Assembly: GCA_004173355.1 (NCBI GenBank)
Contig: SEAD01000013.1
Span: 1 to 64,000 of the forward strand
Source: Chitinophagaceae bacterium
GTDB taxonomy: Bacteria > Bacteroidota > Bacteroidia > Chitinophagales > Chitinophagaceae
DNA: 64,000 nucleotides
Direction of reading: 5' to 3'
A program made the translations under genes and the position numbers. Below, in pieces: positions 1 to 8,493 of this stretch. Positions within the stretch are counted from its first letter, which is position 1. Each line of letters opens with the position of its first letter. The notes under the pieces were generated by a model, which was given only the letters and a program-made list of their open reading frames with translations, was not told the origin of the DNA and did not search any database.

Positions 1-762
1 GAAATGATGAAAGCCGATGCATCGATCCGGATGCTTTACATCGAAACACCCGCCAACCCGACCATCCAGTGTGTGGATCTCGAAGAACTTACCAAACTCG
101 CAAAAAAATACAATCTCATCGTTGCATGTGATAACACATTCGCAACACCCTACCTGCAGCAGCCGTTCCGGTTCGGCGTTGACTTCGTGGTCCATTCAAC
201 CACCAAATTTCTCAATGGACATGGCACGGCCATCGGCGGGATCCTGCTGGGGAAAGACCTCGACCTCATGAACGGGCATGTGACCAAAATCCATCGCCTG
301 CTGGGTGGCAATGCAAACCCGTTTGATGCGTTCCTGCTGATCAACGGGATCAAGACACTTGAACTGCGGATGGAACGCCATTGCCAGAATGCGGGAGAGG
401 TTGCCGCCTTCCTCGTGGGACATGCAGCAGTGGAACATGTCAACTACAACGGCCTCAGTACACATCCCGATCATTACCTTTCACTCAAACAGATGAAACA
501 TCCCGGTGCCATGCTGAGCTTCGAACTCAAAGGCGGGTTGCAGGCCGGCATCAGTTTTATGGATAAACTCAACATGTGTATCCGCACCGTATCACTCGGT
601 ACCTGTGATACCCTGCTTTCACACCCGGCTTCGATGACACACTACAGCGTACCGAAGGAAGCAAGACTGAAATACGGGATCAGCGACGGCTTGATCCGCA
701 TGAATGTTGGCATCGAAAATGTCATGGATATCCTGAATGACCTTGACCAGGCATTGTCATAA
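1..762 (+). CDS. Trans-sulfuration PLP enzyme (cystathionine gamma-synthase / gamma-lyase type), 5' end outside window
   Basis: Only the C-terminal ~250 residues are in the window; the reading frame is already open at base 1. The Cys/Met metabolism PLP-enzyme family (fold type I) makes or breaks cystathionine, O-succinylhomoserine or methionine at the gamma carbon. Visible signatures are the YIETPANPT segment, the cofactor aspartate in ACDNTFATPY, and the PLP lysine in HSTTKFLNGHG (about residue 68 of the visible part), followed by the usual GG and C-terminal domain ending in RMNVGIENVMDILNDL. The visible part is not enough to separate cystathionine gamma-synthase, gamma-lyase, O-succinylhomoserine sulfhydrylase and methionine gamma-lyase, so no symbol is given. 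The acetyltransferase gene follows after 21 bp on the same strand. Confidence 0.88.
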   Translation, partial: EMMKADASIRMLYIETPANPTIQCVDLEELTKLAKKYNLIVACDNTFATPYLQQPFRFGVDFVVHSTTKFLNGHGTAIGGILLGKDLDLMNGHVTKIHRLLGGNANPFDAFLLINGIKTLELRMERHCQNAGEVAAFLVGHAAVEHVNYNGLSTHPDHYLSLKQMKHPGAMLSFELKGGLQAGISFMDKLNMCIRTVSLGTCDTLLSHPASMTHYSVPKEARLKYGISDGLIRMNVGIENVMDILNDLDQALS

Positions 763-783
763 CTCCCCTAATCAAACTGTCGC

Positions 784-1248
784 ATGCAGCATAACATTTC
801 AATCCGTCCGGCCGAACGAAGGGATTGTCCAAGGCTGATGGAACTGATCCATGAACTCGCATTGTATGAAAAGGCACCGGAACAGGTGGTGGTGCAACCG
901 GACCATTTCGAGGAAAGCGGTTTTGGTGCAAACCCGGTCTGGTGGGCATTTGTGGGCGAAGTAGATGGAGAGGTGGAAGGCTTTGCACTTTATTATATCC
1001 GGTACTCCACCTGGAAGGGCCAGCGTCTTTATCTCGAAGACCTTATCGTTACCGAAAAGTACCGTGGCATCGGATTGGGCAAAGTATTGTTCGAACGCGT
1101 GCTGCAGGAAGCGGGAGGGAAAAATTGCAGCGGCATGGCATGGCAGGTGCTTGACTGGAACGAACCCGCAATCAATTTCTACAAAAAATACAATTCCGCT
1201 CTCGACAGTGGCTGGATCAACTGCAGTATCGAAACAAACAGGATTTAA
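784..1248 (+). CDS. GNAT N-acetyltransferase, diamine (spermidine/spermine) acetyltransferase type
   Basis: A complete 154-residue GNAT enzyme predicted to move an acetyl group from acetyl-CoA to an amine. The acetyl-CoA binding motif is RGIGLG (residues 94-99). The segments YEKAPEQV, GFALYYIRYSTWKGQ, YLEDLIV and WQVLDWNEPAINFYKKY match the SSAT-like diamine acetyltransferase subgroup closely, so a polyamine or thialysine substrate is likely but not proven. It starts at the ATG at 784, 21 bp after the PLP enzyme, so the two may be co-transcribed. A shared hairpin terminator follows it. Soluble, with no signal peptide. Confidence 0.85.
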   Translation: MQHNISIRPAERRDCPRLMELIHELALYEKAPEQVVVQPDHFEESGFGANPVWWAFVGEVDGEVEGFALYYIRYSTWKGQRLYLEDLIVTEKYRGIGLGKVLFERVLQEAGGKNCSGMAWQVLDWNEPAINFYKKYNSALDSGWINCSIETNRI

Positions 1249-1273
1249 CAACACCACGGCAGATATAAAACGA

Positions 1274-1305
1274 AAGCCCTTCCATTTTAGCGGAAGGGCT
1301 TTTAT
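1274..1305. terminator. Bidirectional rho-independent terminator
   Basis: A perfect 10-bp stem (1274-1283 with 1292-1301) around an 8-nt loop sits between the convergent acetyltransferase and fabD genes. T-rich stretches flank it on both strands (TTTTATCATTT rightward, TTTCGTTTTA leftward), so it can end both transcripts. Confidence 0.85.
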
Positions 1306-1322
1306 CATTTAAAGCTATAAAA

Positions 1323-2213
1323 CTAGCTGACTCCCTGCGTCTCCACTGTTTTGTTAATCTTCTGGATCAGGCCCTGCAATACCTTGCCGGATCCCACTTC
1401 GGTAAAACGGGAAGCGCCATCACTGATCATCATCTGCACACTCTGCGTCCACTTCACCGCGCCGGTCAGCTGTTCGATCAGGTTCTGTTTGATTTCCTCC
1501 CGGTCCATGATGGCACGTGCAGCCACATTCTGGTATACGGCACATACCGGGGTATGGAAATCGGTCCGCGTGATCGCCGCTTTCAATTCCTCTTTTGCGG
1601 GTTCCATCAATGGTGAATGGAAAGCACCCGCTACCGGCAGCATCAATGCCCTCTTGGCACCAGCTGCCTTCATACGTTCATTCGCAATCTCCACACCTTT
1701 TGTGGAACCACTGATCACCAGTTGCCCGGGACAGTTATAATTGGCGGGCACCACTACTTCACCGGTTTCATCCTGCACCTGCTTACAGATCTCTTCCACT
1801 TTTTCATCGGGCAGCGCAAGGATGGCAGCCATGGATGAAGGATTGGCTTCACATGCTTTCTGCATGGCACCCGCGCGGATTGCCACCAGTTCAAGGGCGC
1901 TGTCAAAACTCAGCGTGCCATTTGCCACCAGTGCGGAGAACTCCCCAAGTGAATGGCCGGCCACCATATCGGGACGGGCACCGTCAATACTGCGGAATGC
2001 AATAACGGAATGCAGGAAGAGGGCAGGTTGGGTGACCCTGGTCTGCTTCAGTTCCTCATCAGTGCCGGAGAACATCACATCGGATAAACGGAATCCAAGT
2101 ACCTCATTAGCCTGTTCAAAAAGTTTTTTCGCGAAAGCACTGTTATCGTAATGCTCTTTTCCCATCCCCGGATACTGGGAACCCTGGCCGGGGAATACAA
2201 AGGCATGCTTCAT
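1323..2213 (-). CDS. fabD: Malonyl-CoA:ACP transacylase
   Basis: FabD loads malonyl groups from malonyl-CoA onto acyl carrier protein to supply fatty-acid elongation in the cytoplasm. The 296-residue length is normal. It has the N-terminal FPGQGSQ oxyanion motif and the nucleophile motif GHSLGEFSALV with its catalytic serine, the later GAFHSPLM segment with the catalytic histidine, and the C-terminal EVGSGKVLQGLI segment. The start is the ATG directly before KHAFVFPGQGSQ. It lies 81 bp downstream of folE on the same strand and ends at the bidirectional terminator. The rest of the fab genes are not in this window. Confidence 0.95.
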   Translation of the reverse strand: MKHAFVFPGQGSQYPGMGKEHYDNSAFAKKLFEQANEVLGFRLSDVMFSGTDEELKQTRVTQPALFLHSVIAFRSIDGARPDMVAGHSLGEFSALVANGTLSFDSALELVAIRAGAMQKACEANPSSMAAILALPDEKVEEICKQVQDETGEVVVPANYNCPGQLVISGSTKGVEIANERMKAAGAKRALMLPVAGAFHSPLMEPAKEELKAAITRTDFHTPVCAVYQNVAARAIMDREEIKQNLIEQLTGAVKWTQSVQMMISDGASRFTEVGSGKVLQGLIQKINKTVETQGVS

Positions 2214-2294
2214 GTTAATTGGTAGTTATTGAAACAAAAATGCCACAAAGGATCAAAGAAAAAAAATCTTTGTGACACAATAAGTAAAATAGAC

Positions 2295-2897
2295 CTAGCG
2301 CTTGCTGAGGTCCGATGAAATCAGCTTCAGGAACTCGGTCCGGGTGGAATTTTTCTGGAATTCACCATCAAATGCGGAAGTAGTGGTCTCTGAATTCTGC
2401 TTCTGCACGCCCCGCATCATCATGCACAGGTGCTGCGCTTCAATGACCACAGCCACACCCAGCGGCTGCAGGGTTTCCTTGATGGCATTCATGATTTCCA
2501 GCGTAAGGCGCTCCTGTACCTGCAGGCGACGGGCATAAACATCCACTACCCTCGCCACCTTACTCAGGCCGGTAATCCATCCATTCGGGATATATGCCAC
2601 ATGCACCCTGCCGAAAAAAGGCAGCATATGGTGCTCGCACATACTGTACATCTCGATATCCTTCACCACAATCATTTCGCTTACCGGCTCATGGAACTTC
2701 GCCGAGTTGAGGATCTCATGGGCATCGAGCTGGTAGCCCTGTGTGAGAAACTGCATGGCCTTGGCCAGGCGTTCCGGTGTTTTCTGCAATCCTTCACGAT
2801 CCGGGTTTTCACCGAGCATGCTGAGTACCTGGCGGTAATTTCCCGACAGGGATGAGGTGACCTCATCATCATACTGTTCTGTTTTCTTGTATGCCAT
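2295..2897 (-). CDS. folE: GTP cyclohydrolase I
   Basis: FolE converts GTP to 7,8-dihydroneopterin triphosphate, the first step of folate, tetrahydropterin and queuosine-type pathways. The 200-residue protein carries the zinc and active-site segments [41 protein letters not shown] and the zinc cysteine in HLCMMMRGV. The first ATG at 2897 was chosen; the frame is open only two codons further to a TTG. It lies 41 bp after the first of two PTPS genes and is co-directional with them, so pterin made by FolE is the natural substrate for the neighbours. Confidence 0.96.
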   Translation of the reverse strand: MAYKKTEQYDDEVTSSLSGNYRQVLSMLGENPDREGLQKTPERLAKAMQFLTQGYQLDAHEILNSAKFHEPVSEMIVVKDIEMYSMCEHHMLPFFGRVHVAYIPNGWITGLSKVARVVDVYARRLQVQERLTLEIMNAIKETLQPLGVAVVIEAQHLCMMMRGVQKQNSETTTSAFDGEFQKNSTRTEFLKLISSDLSKR

Positions 2898-2938
2898 AAT
2901 CAATAGTACTTACGCAGCGGGCTGCGTTGTTTAAATTG

Positions 2939-3352
2939 TCAAACCGGGTATTCCACAAAATTGCGGGGCGTTTCATACAACCTGACCTGCAGGTCCATCT
3001 CCGCCCGGATAAATGGCCGGAGCAGGTTATAGATCACCACTACGATATTTTCCGCCGTAGGGTTCAGGTGCCGGAACTCTTCCGTGTCGAGGTTCAGGTT
3101 TTTGTGATCAAACCTTTCATGCACCTCGCGACGGACAATATCACCCAGCTCTTTCAGATCAATTACATAACCCGTGCGCGGATCAGGCACCCCCACCACC
3201 TTTACTTCCATTTCATAGTTGTGGCCATGGTAATTGGGCCATGAGCACTTTCCAAAAACCTTTTCATTGGTCGCCTGGTCCCATTCAGGATTCGACAACC
3301 GGTGTGCCGCGTTAAAATGTTCCTTGCGGAATACCGCTACCCTTTTATCCAT
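2939..3352 (-). CDS. 6-pyruvoyl-tetrahydropterin synthase family protein, copy A
   Basis: A 137-residue member of the PTPS/QueD family, which acts on dihydroneopterin triphosphate, the FolE product. Zinc histidines are in NAAHRL (H17) and YHGHNYE (H42, H44); the catalytic cysteine is C36 in GKCSWPNYHGH, and the Asp-His pair is D82-H83. The CX5HGH spacing is that of animal PTPS (CNNPNGHGH), not the CX3HGH of E. coli QueD. The ATG at 3352 was chosen because it directly precedes the conserved N-terminus; the open frame runs 14 codons further upstream. It sits between copy B and folE. Product: 6-pyruvoyl-tetrahydropterin or 6-carboxytetrahydropterin; cannot be settled by eye. Confidence 0.88.
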   Translation of the reverse strand: MDKRVAVFRKEHFNAAHRLSNPEWDQATNEKVFGKCSWPNYHGHNYEMEVKVVGVPDPRTGYVIDLKELGDIVRREVHERFDHKNLNLDTEEFRHLNPTAENIVVVIYNLLRPFIRAEMDLQVRLYETPRNFVEYPV

Positions 3353-3406
3353 ATGGAAAATAAGTTTAACCAGCACAGGATGCCTTCTGCACACTGTAAT
3401 GGCTTA

Positions 3407-3823
3407 TCAGGCCAAAGGCCCGAAATATTCTACGAAAATGCGAGGTGTTTCATATAGCCGGATGCAGTGCAGCCGGACTGAACCGGGAATATGTGGTTCC
3501 AGTTGTTTCCAGATTTCAATCGCCAGGTTTTCGGTGCTGCACATTTTACCTTTCATGAATGGCACATCCTCATTGAGGTTGCGATGATCGATCTTCTCCA
3601 CCACCTGGTCCTTGATGATATTACTCAGCCGCTTTACATCAAAAACAAAACCGGTTTCAGGATCGGGTTCGCCTTTGATAGTAACCAGCAACTCGTAATT
3701 GTGCCCATGCCAGTTCTGGTTCGCACATTTCCCGAAAACTTCCTCATTCTTCGCATCGTCCCAGGCCGGGTTGTATAACCGGTGGGCAGCGTTAAAATGT
3801 TCAACTCTTGTCAGGTACACCAT
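3407..3823 (-). CDS. 6-pyruvoyl-tetrahydropterin synthase family protein, copy B
   Basis: A second, clearly homologous PTPS gene directly upstream of copy A. It is 138 residues and keeps all key residues: H14, C33, H39 and H41 (GKCANQNWHGHNYE), D79-H80 (IDHRNLNEDVPF), E97 (STENLA) and E124 (RLYETPRI). The match to the mammalian enzyme (FGKCNNPNGHGHNYK, DHKNLDMDVPY, TTENVAVYIW) is striking by eye. It is probably the first gene of a copy B - copy A - folE operon, possibly extending to fabD. Two active-looking paralogs suggest either two different pterin products or a heteromeric enzyme; this is inference. Confidence 0.88.
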   Translation of the reverse strand: MVYLTRVEHFNAAHRLYNPAWDDAKNEEVFGKCANQNWHGHNYELLVTIKGEPDPETGFVFDVKRLSNIIKDQVVEKIDHRNLNEDVPFMKGKMCSTENLAIEIWKQLEPHIPGSVRLHCIRLYETPRIFVEYFGPLA

Positions 3824-3840
3824 ATGTTCCGAATATGGCG

Positions 3841-3848
3841 CAAAGTTA
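3841..3848 (-). promoter_or_regulatory. Candidate -7 element for the PTPS-folE operon
   Basis: Read on the minus strand this is TAACTTTG, an exact match to the Bacteroidota -7 consensus TAnnTTTG, 18 bp upstream of the PTPS copy B start. No clear TTTG is seen at the -33 distance, so support rests on one box and its position. Confidence 0.4.
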
Positions 3849-3916
3849 AAAGATTCGCGGATCAGTTACCGGGGGAATTGCAGGGATTCAGCGACCTTTA
3901 CCCCGCAAAAAATTGT

Positions 3917-4567
3917 ATGGAAACACTTGTAATCGCCGCCACATCCCTCGAAATCGGACCCTTTCTCGACCGGATCGGCAGCCTGGACAATCGCCCGGAG
4001 GTGCTGATCACCGGGGTAGGATTAACCGCCAGCACCTGTGCACTTACACGATATCTCGCCACGCATCGACCGGAATGCATCATCCAGGCAGGCATAGCGG
4101 GTTCATTTGATCCCGCCATTACCCCCGGTGAAGTGCTGCTGGTGGGGCGCGACCGCATCGCAGACCAGGGCGTATTTGAAAACGGGGAATGGAAAGATAC
4201 CATGGATATGGGCTTTACCCCGGCTAACGAATCCCCCTATACTGATGGCTGGCTGGTCAATCCCTGGGGTTTTCCCAATCCAGGCGGTTTACGGCTGGCC
4301 GATGCGATCTCGGTCAACCAGGTCAGCACCAACCCGCAACTCATCAGTGAATTCCGCCGCAAATACAACCCATCCCTTGAGTCCATGGAAGGTGCCGCCC
4401 TGCATTTTGTGGCAATCAGCGAAAAAATCCCTTTTGTACAGGTCCGGGCCGTGTCAAATTATGTGGGTGAAAGGGATAAATCAAGGTGGGACATAAAGAA
4501 TGCGGTGATCGCACTGAACAAGGTTTTGCCTGAGTTGTTATCCCAGCAGCAGTCCGTCAGACCCTGA
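3917..4567 (+). CDS. mqnB: Futalosine hydrolase
   Basis: MqnB removes hypoxanthine from futalosine to give dehypoxanthinyl futalosine in the alternative menaquinone pathway. The 216-residue protein has the nucleoside phosphorylase / MTA-SAH nucleosidase fold. The substrate-binding SMEGAA motif is at 156-161, QAGIAGSF at 57-64, and the C-terminal segment VSNYVGERDKSRW carries the catalytic aspartate. The ATG at 3917 was chosen because METLVIAATSLEIGPF begins the fold; the open frame upstream (to 3782) overlaps the divergent PTPS gene and looks non-coding. The assignment over other nucleosidases rests mainly on mqnD following 17 bp later. Confidence 0.88.
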   Translation: METLVIAATSLEIGPFLDRIGSLDNRPEVLITGVGLTASTCALTRYLATHRPECIIQAGIAGSFDPAITPGEVLLVGRDRIADQGVFENGEWKDTMDMGFTPANESPYTDGWLVNPWGFPNPGGLRLADAISVNQVSTNPQLISEFRRKYNPSLESMEGAALHFVAISEKIPFVQVRAVSNYVGERDKSRWDIKNAVIALNKVLPELLSQQQSVRP

Positions 4568-4584
4568 ACATCCAAAATGATTAC

Positions 4585-5409
4585 ATGACACTCACCCTCG
4601 GATTTTCCCCCTGTCCCAACGATACATTCATCTTTGATGCGCTGGTCAATAAAAAAATTGATACCGGCGGCCTGGACTTCAGCCCCGTACTCGAAGATGT
4701 GGAAACGCTGAACCAGTGGACGCTCGAACACCGGCTGGATATTACCAAACTCAGTTTCCCTGCCTTCTTCCGTGCCACCGGTAACTACCGGCTGATGGAT
4801 TCCGGCAGCGCACTGGGCAAGGGCGTGGGTCCGCTGCTGGTAACGGCGGGGGACATGGATGTAAATCCCTCCCGGAAAATTGCAATCCCCGGTGTCAATA
4901 CCACAGCTAATCTTTTACTCGGTTTTGCCTACCCGGATGCGGTCAATAAAGAAGCGGTACTTTTTTCGGAAATCGAAGACCGGGTGATGGAGGGCAGGGC
5001 CGATCTTGGCCTCATCATACATGAGAACAGGTTTACTTACCAGGACAAAGGCCTGAAAAAAGTGCTTGACCTTGGCGAGTACTGGGAATCCGAAATGAAT
5101 GTACCGATTCCCCTCGGAGGTATTGCCATCAGCAACAGGATCAGCAACGGGATTGCCGTAAAAGTAAACAGCCTGATCCGCGAGAGCCTGGAGTTTGCAT
5201 TTGCACACTACCCGGAAATCACTTCCTATGTAAAACAGCATTCGCAGGCAATGCTGGAAGAGGTCATGCGAAAACACATCGATCTCTACGTGAATAATTA
5301 TTCCATCTCACTGGGTGACGACGGACGCCGTGCCATTGAAACATTGCATCGTGTGTTCCTGGAAAACAATCCCGGTGCGGGTTCCGGCGAGGAAACCCTT
5401 TTCCTGTAA
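4585..5409 (+). CDS. mqnD: 1,4-dihydroxy-6-naphthoate synthase
   Basis: MqnD turns cyclic dehypoxanthinyl futalosine into 1,4-dihydroxy-6-naphthoate, a later step of the futalosine route to menaquinone. The 274-residue protein opens with the family signature LGFSPCPNDTFIFDAL and has the periplasmic-binding-protein-like fold with ITKLSFPAFF and the GLIIHENRFTY segment holding the catalytic histidine. Together with mqnB it forms a two-gene operon; mqnA and mqnC must lie elsewhere. It ends 3 bp from the convergent photolyase gene, with no room for a terminator between them. Confidence 0.94.
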   Translation: MTLTLGFSPCPNDTFIFDALVNKKIDTGGLDFSPVLEDVETLNQWTLEHRLDITKLSFPAFFRATGNYRLMDSGSALGKGVGPLLVTAGDMDVNPSRKIAIPGVNTTANLLLGFAYPDAVNKEAVLFSEIEDRVMEGRADLGLIIHENRFTYQDKGLKKVLDLGEYWESEMNVPIPLGGIAISNRISNGIAVKVNSLIRESLEFAFAHYPEITSYVKQHSQAMLEEVMRKHIDLYVNNYSISLGDDGRRAIETLHRVFLENNPGAGSGEETLFL

Positions 5410-5412
5410 ACC

Positions 5413-6720
5413 TTATTTTTTTAATGCGGCCGCATATACCTGCAGGCAGCGCCTGCGCGCCATATCGTGTTCCACGATTGGTTTGGGATAACTGAACTCC
5501 TCAAACTCCGGCACCCATTTGCGGATATACTTAAATTCGGGATCAAACTTTTTGGTCTGCAGGTAGGGATTGAACACCCGGAAATACGGTGCGGCATCAC
5601 AGCCACTGCCGGCTGCCCATTGCCATCCGCCATTGTTGCTCGCGAGATCGTAGTCGAGCAGTTTCTTTGCAAAATACGCTTCGCCCCACCGCCAGTCGAT
5701 CAGCAGGTGTTTGCATAAAAACGAAGCAGTAATCATCCGCACCCGGTTATGCATAAAACCGGTTTCGTTCAGTTCGCGCATCCCCGCATCCACAATCGGG
5801 TAACCCGTCTGTCCTTCACACCAGGCATCAAACTCTTTCTCATTATTTCGCCAGCGGATATGATCGTATTCTTTTTTAAACGATCCCGCCTGCACATGCG
5901 GGAAATGCCAGAGGATGCACTGGTAAAACTCACGCCAGATAAGCTCTTTGCGGTAGGTGGCATTGAGTGGTCCTTCCTCCCGGAAAAGTTCGCGGATGGA
6001 AACCGTACCAAAACGCAGGTGCACACTCATACGTGAAGTCCCGGCTATGGACGGGATATCACGTGTCTTGTCATATGTGCGGATAATGGATTCCGGCGGT
6101 TTACCCGAAGGGAAAGTATACTCTCGGTCGCTGAAGCCCATGGATTGTAAAGTGGGTAGTTTTTTTGGCCCGCCGGGATGGATCTTCCGAAGATAACGGG
6201 TGCTGGGGTACGACTTCAGGTAAAAATCCGTGATGGCCGCATCAAACTTCCGAGAGTAGGGAGTGAACACCGTATATGGTTTGCCATCATCCTTGACCAC
6301 TTCATTTTTTTCAAAGATGACCTGGTCCTTGAAGGTTTTAAACCCCACTCCCTTTTTGCCAAGGAAAGCTGCAATGGCCGTGTCACGCTCGCGGGCATAG
6401 GGTTCATAATCATGGTTGGTGAAAACAGTCTCCACATTATAGTCATTCAGCAACTCCCCGAACACTTTTCCAGGTTTGCCATATCGCGCATCAATGCCGC
6501 TGTCCATTTTACCCAGCTGCTTATTGATGCCTTCGAGTGCTTCATGGATAAACACCAGCCGCCGGTCATCCTTGTCTTCCAGCTCATCGAGGATCTCGGT
6601 ATCGAAAATAAATACCGGCTGCACGGGCCGGCCGGACTTTAATGCGTGGTAGAGTCCGGCATTGTCGTTCAGCCGCAGGTCGCGCCTGAACCAGAATATA
6701 TTAACCTCGGGTTTTGCCAT
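5413..6720 (-). CDS. phrB: Deoxyribodipyrimidine photolyase (cryptochrome/photolyase family, class I-like)
   Basis: This flavoprotein uses light to split cyclobutane pyrimidine dimers. The 435-residue length is usual. The N-terminal antenna domain starts NIFWFRRDLRLNDNAGL. The C-terminal FAD domain has RELIWREFYQ, AWCEGQTGYPIVDAGMREL, HNRVRMITASFLCKHLLIDW and NNGGWQWAAGSGCDAAPYFR; the last holds the tryptophan-rich FAD and electron-transfer region. Ends normally with a basic tail. It is convergent with mqnD and 9 bp downstream of the aminotransferase gene on the same strand, so these two may share a transcript. A cryptochrome role cannot be excluded by eye. Confidence 0.93.
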   Translation of the reverse strand: MAKPEVNIFWFRRDLRLNDNAGLYHALKSGRPVQPVFIFDTEILDELEDKDDRRLVFIHEALEGINKQLGKMDSGIDARYGKPGKVFGELLNDYNVETVFTNHDYEPYARERDTAIAAFLGKKGVGFKTFKDQVIFEKNEVVKDDGKPYTVFTPYSRKFDAAITDFYLKSYPSTRYLRKIHPGGPKKLPTLQSMGFSDREYTFPSGKPPESIIRTYDKTRDIPSIAGTSRMSVHLRFGTVSIRELFREEGPLNATYRKELIWREFYQCILWHFPHVQAGSFKKEYDHIRWRNNEKEFDAWCEGQTGYPIVDAGMRELNETGFMHNRVRMITASFLCKHLLIDWRWGEAYFAKKLLDYDLASNNGGWQWAAGSGCDAAPYFRVFNPYLQTKKFDPEFKYIRKWVPEFEEFSYPKPIVEHDMARRRCLQVYAAALKK

Positions 6721-6729
6721 TTGTGTTGA

Positions 6730-7569
6730 TTATAGTCCCAGTGAAAGGTTTACCATTGTATGCAGTGCGCCGGAAAAATGGCTGCCGTATATATGCCCTT
6801 CCAGGCTCCCCACCCATTTTATTCCACGGATGGAATTGCTGAGGAAAACTTCATCTGCTGCATACAGGTCATCCATTTCCAGTTCCCTTTCTTCCAATAT
6901 GAGGCCATTATCGGCGGCTACCTGGAAAAGATGGCGGCGCATGACCCCATCAATACATCCTTCGGTCAGGGCGGGGGTACTCATACGGTTATCTTTCACA
7001 AGGAAGATATTGGCGATACTGGTATCGCATGGCCGGCCGTACTGGTTGAGGAGCAGGCTGTCATTCCATTGTTGTTTTTTTGCGAAACGGGCTGCGAGGC
7101 TGTAGGGCAGGAAACTGGCGGTTTTGACTGCTGAAAAAGCATCGGCCATTTTGCGCGCATGGGGAAACAGGCCGACCACGAGCCCGTTGCTGTTGAACTC
7201 ATTGATGGACGGATCGAGCGGCCATGCTTCGGCAACGTACGACACTTCATCATCCCCTTCGAGTATACCCCCGTTGCCACGGAAAAAAGAAAGACGGACA
7301 CGACCGAGTTTTTCCGCTTTATTTTTCCGCGCCAGGTCCAGGATGATCATACGGAGGCGTTCGCGCGTCAGCAGTTTGGGTAAAACCATCCCAAGCCGGG
7401 TCAGGGAACTGTACAGCCGGTCAAAATGGAGTGGTTCGAGCAGTATTTTCCCGCCGGCAACACGGAGGGTTTCGAACAAGCCGTCCCCGTACCGGTAGGA
7501 TTTATTGGAAGCCAGGAGCAGGGGCTCGTCGGCCCCGTAATATTTACCATTGAAAGCGACAAAATTCAT
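6730..7569 (-). CDS. Class IV aminotransferase (aminodeoxychorismate lyase / branched-chain aminotransferase-like)
   Basis: A 279-residue fold type IV PLP protein. Visible segments are the YRYGDGLFETLRV motif near the N-terminus, a lysine in KTASFLPYSLAARFAKKQ that fits the PLP-lysine position, and the later EGCIDGVMRRHL and DEVFLSNSIRGI segments that bind the PLP phosphate. This set fits 4-amino-4-deoxychorismate lyase (PabC, folate) or a small branched-chain aminotransferase; the family cannot be split by eye. The ATG at 7569 was chosen because it precedes FVAFNG, and an AGGGGG stretch lies 1-6 bp before it. The open frame extends 11 codons upstream. Confidence 0.85.
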   Translation of the reverse strand: MNFVAFNGKYYGADEPLLLASNKSYRYGDGLFETLRVAGGKILLEPLHFDRLYSSLTRLGMVLPKLLTRERLRMIILDLARKNKAEKLGRVRLSFFRGNGGILEGDDEVSYVAEAWPLDPSINEFNSNGLVVGLFPHARKMADAFSAVKTASFLPYSLAARFAKKQQWNDSLLLNQYGRPCDTSIANIFLVKDNRMSTPALTEGCIDGVMRRHLFQVAADNGLILEERELEMDDLYAADEVFLSNSIRGIKWVGSLEGHIYGSHFSGALHTMVNLSLGL

Positions 7570-7600
7570 CCCCCTAAAACTAAGGGAATAACCGGAGCAC

Positions 7601-7632
7601 AAAAAAACCCATCCGCTTTCGCGAGATGGGTT
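7601..7632 (-). terminator. Rho-independent terminator of the response regulator gene
   Basis: On the minus strand, AACCCATC (7632-7625) pairs with GATGGGTT (7613-7606) and is followed by a run of seven T. It lies 25 bp past the stop of the response regulator gene and upstream of the aminotransferase start. Confidence 0.8.
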
Positions 7633-7656
7633 ATAAGCAATTAGCCGTGTTATCCT

Positions 7657-8331
7657 TTAAGCCTGCTCTACGAGACCGGCTTTTACTGCGTACATTACCA
7701 GACCAGCCATTGATTTGGTACCGGTCTTGGTTTTCAGTTTATCGCGGATCGCTTCCACGGTGCGCGGACTGAGGTCCACGATGTCAGCGATTTCTTTTGT
7801 ACTTTTTTCATCACACATCAGCTTGAGGATGGTGATTTCCTTATCGGTCAGCTGTACATCCTGCGGCATGGAAGATTCCACCACCCTTTTCGTACGCAGC
7901 CCGCTCAGGAGCGCCTTGTTAGTCAGGTCGTTAAAGAAGAAGTCCTGCTCATACACCGTCCGGATTGCATCATAGATCATTTCGGATCCTGACTCCTTGG
8001 TGAGGTATGAATTGGCACCGATCTCCATCATCCTGGAAATAACCGAATGGTCGTTGTGCATCGAAAGCATGATCACTTTTACACCGGGGTACAGTTTTTT
8101 GATCTCGGGTAAAGTAGTCAGGCCATCCATGATGGGCATCTGGATGTCAAGCAGCACTACATCTGGCTGGATGTGACGGAGAAGGTTAAGCAGCTGCATG
8201 CCATTTTCGGCTTCTGCAACCATCTGGATATCCTTACGGCTTGACAGTGATGTCTTTACACCGGTCCGGAAAAGCGCGTGGTCATCTGCAATAGCGACTT
8301 TAATTACAGCGTTTGGCTCAAGATTTTTCAT
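7657..8331 (-). CDS. NarL/FixJ-family two-component response regulator
   Basis: A 224-residue DNA-binding response regulator. The receiver domain (about 10-130) has the acidic pair D16-D17, phosphoacceptor D62 in VLLDIQMPIMDG, S90 in IMLSMHNDH and K112 in LTKES. A LuxR-type helix-turn-helix follows at about 150-215 (LTDKEITILKLMCDEKSTKE, then SPRTVEAIRDKL). No partner kinase is adjacent, so it is an orphan in this window. It is transcribed alone: 564 bp of apparently gene-free DNA lies upstream and a terminator lies downstream. Target genes unknown. Confidence 0.93.
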   Translation of the reverse strand: MKNLEPNAVIKVAIADDHALFRTGVKTSLSSRKDIQMVAEAENGMQLLNLLRHIQPDVVLLDIQMPIMDGLTTLPEIKKLYPGVKVIMLSMHNDHSVISRMMEIGANSYLTKESGSEMIYDAIRTVYEQDFFFNDLTNKALLSGLRTKRVVESSMPQDVQLTDKEITILKLMCDEKSTKEIADIVDLSPRTVEAIRDKLKTKTGTKSMAGLVMYAVKAGLVEQA

Positions 8332-8477
8332 GGGTGAATATTGGTATTATAGGATTTTATCTGTTAATTCCGAATGCAAGATGGAAAATTCCCGTTGGAT
8401 GTACTATAGTAGAAGTACTTGATTTCGGCGGTGCGGAAAGTACCGGCTTTTTCCTTCGAAGCTTTCCCAGTCCGACC

Positions 8478-8493
8478 ACGTGTTATTACGTGT
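8478..8493. repeat. Direct repeat ACGTGT, 10-bp period, candidate operator
   Basis: Two identical hexamers one helical turn apart, about 150 bp upstream of the response regulator start. The flanks (ACCAC at 8475-8479 and GTGGT at 8492-8496) also form a short inverted repeat around them. Such phasing is typical of a protein-binding site; the binder is unknown, autoregulation is a guess. Confidence 0.35.
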
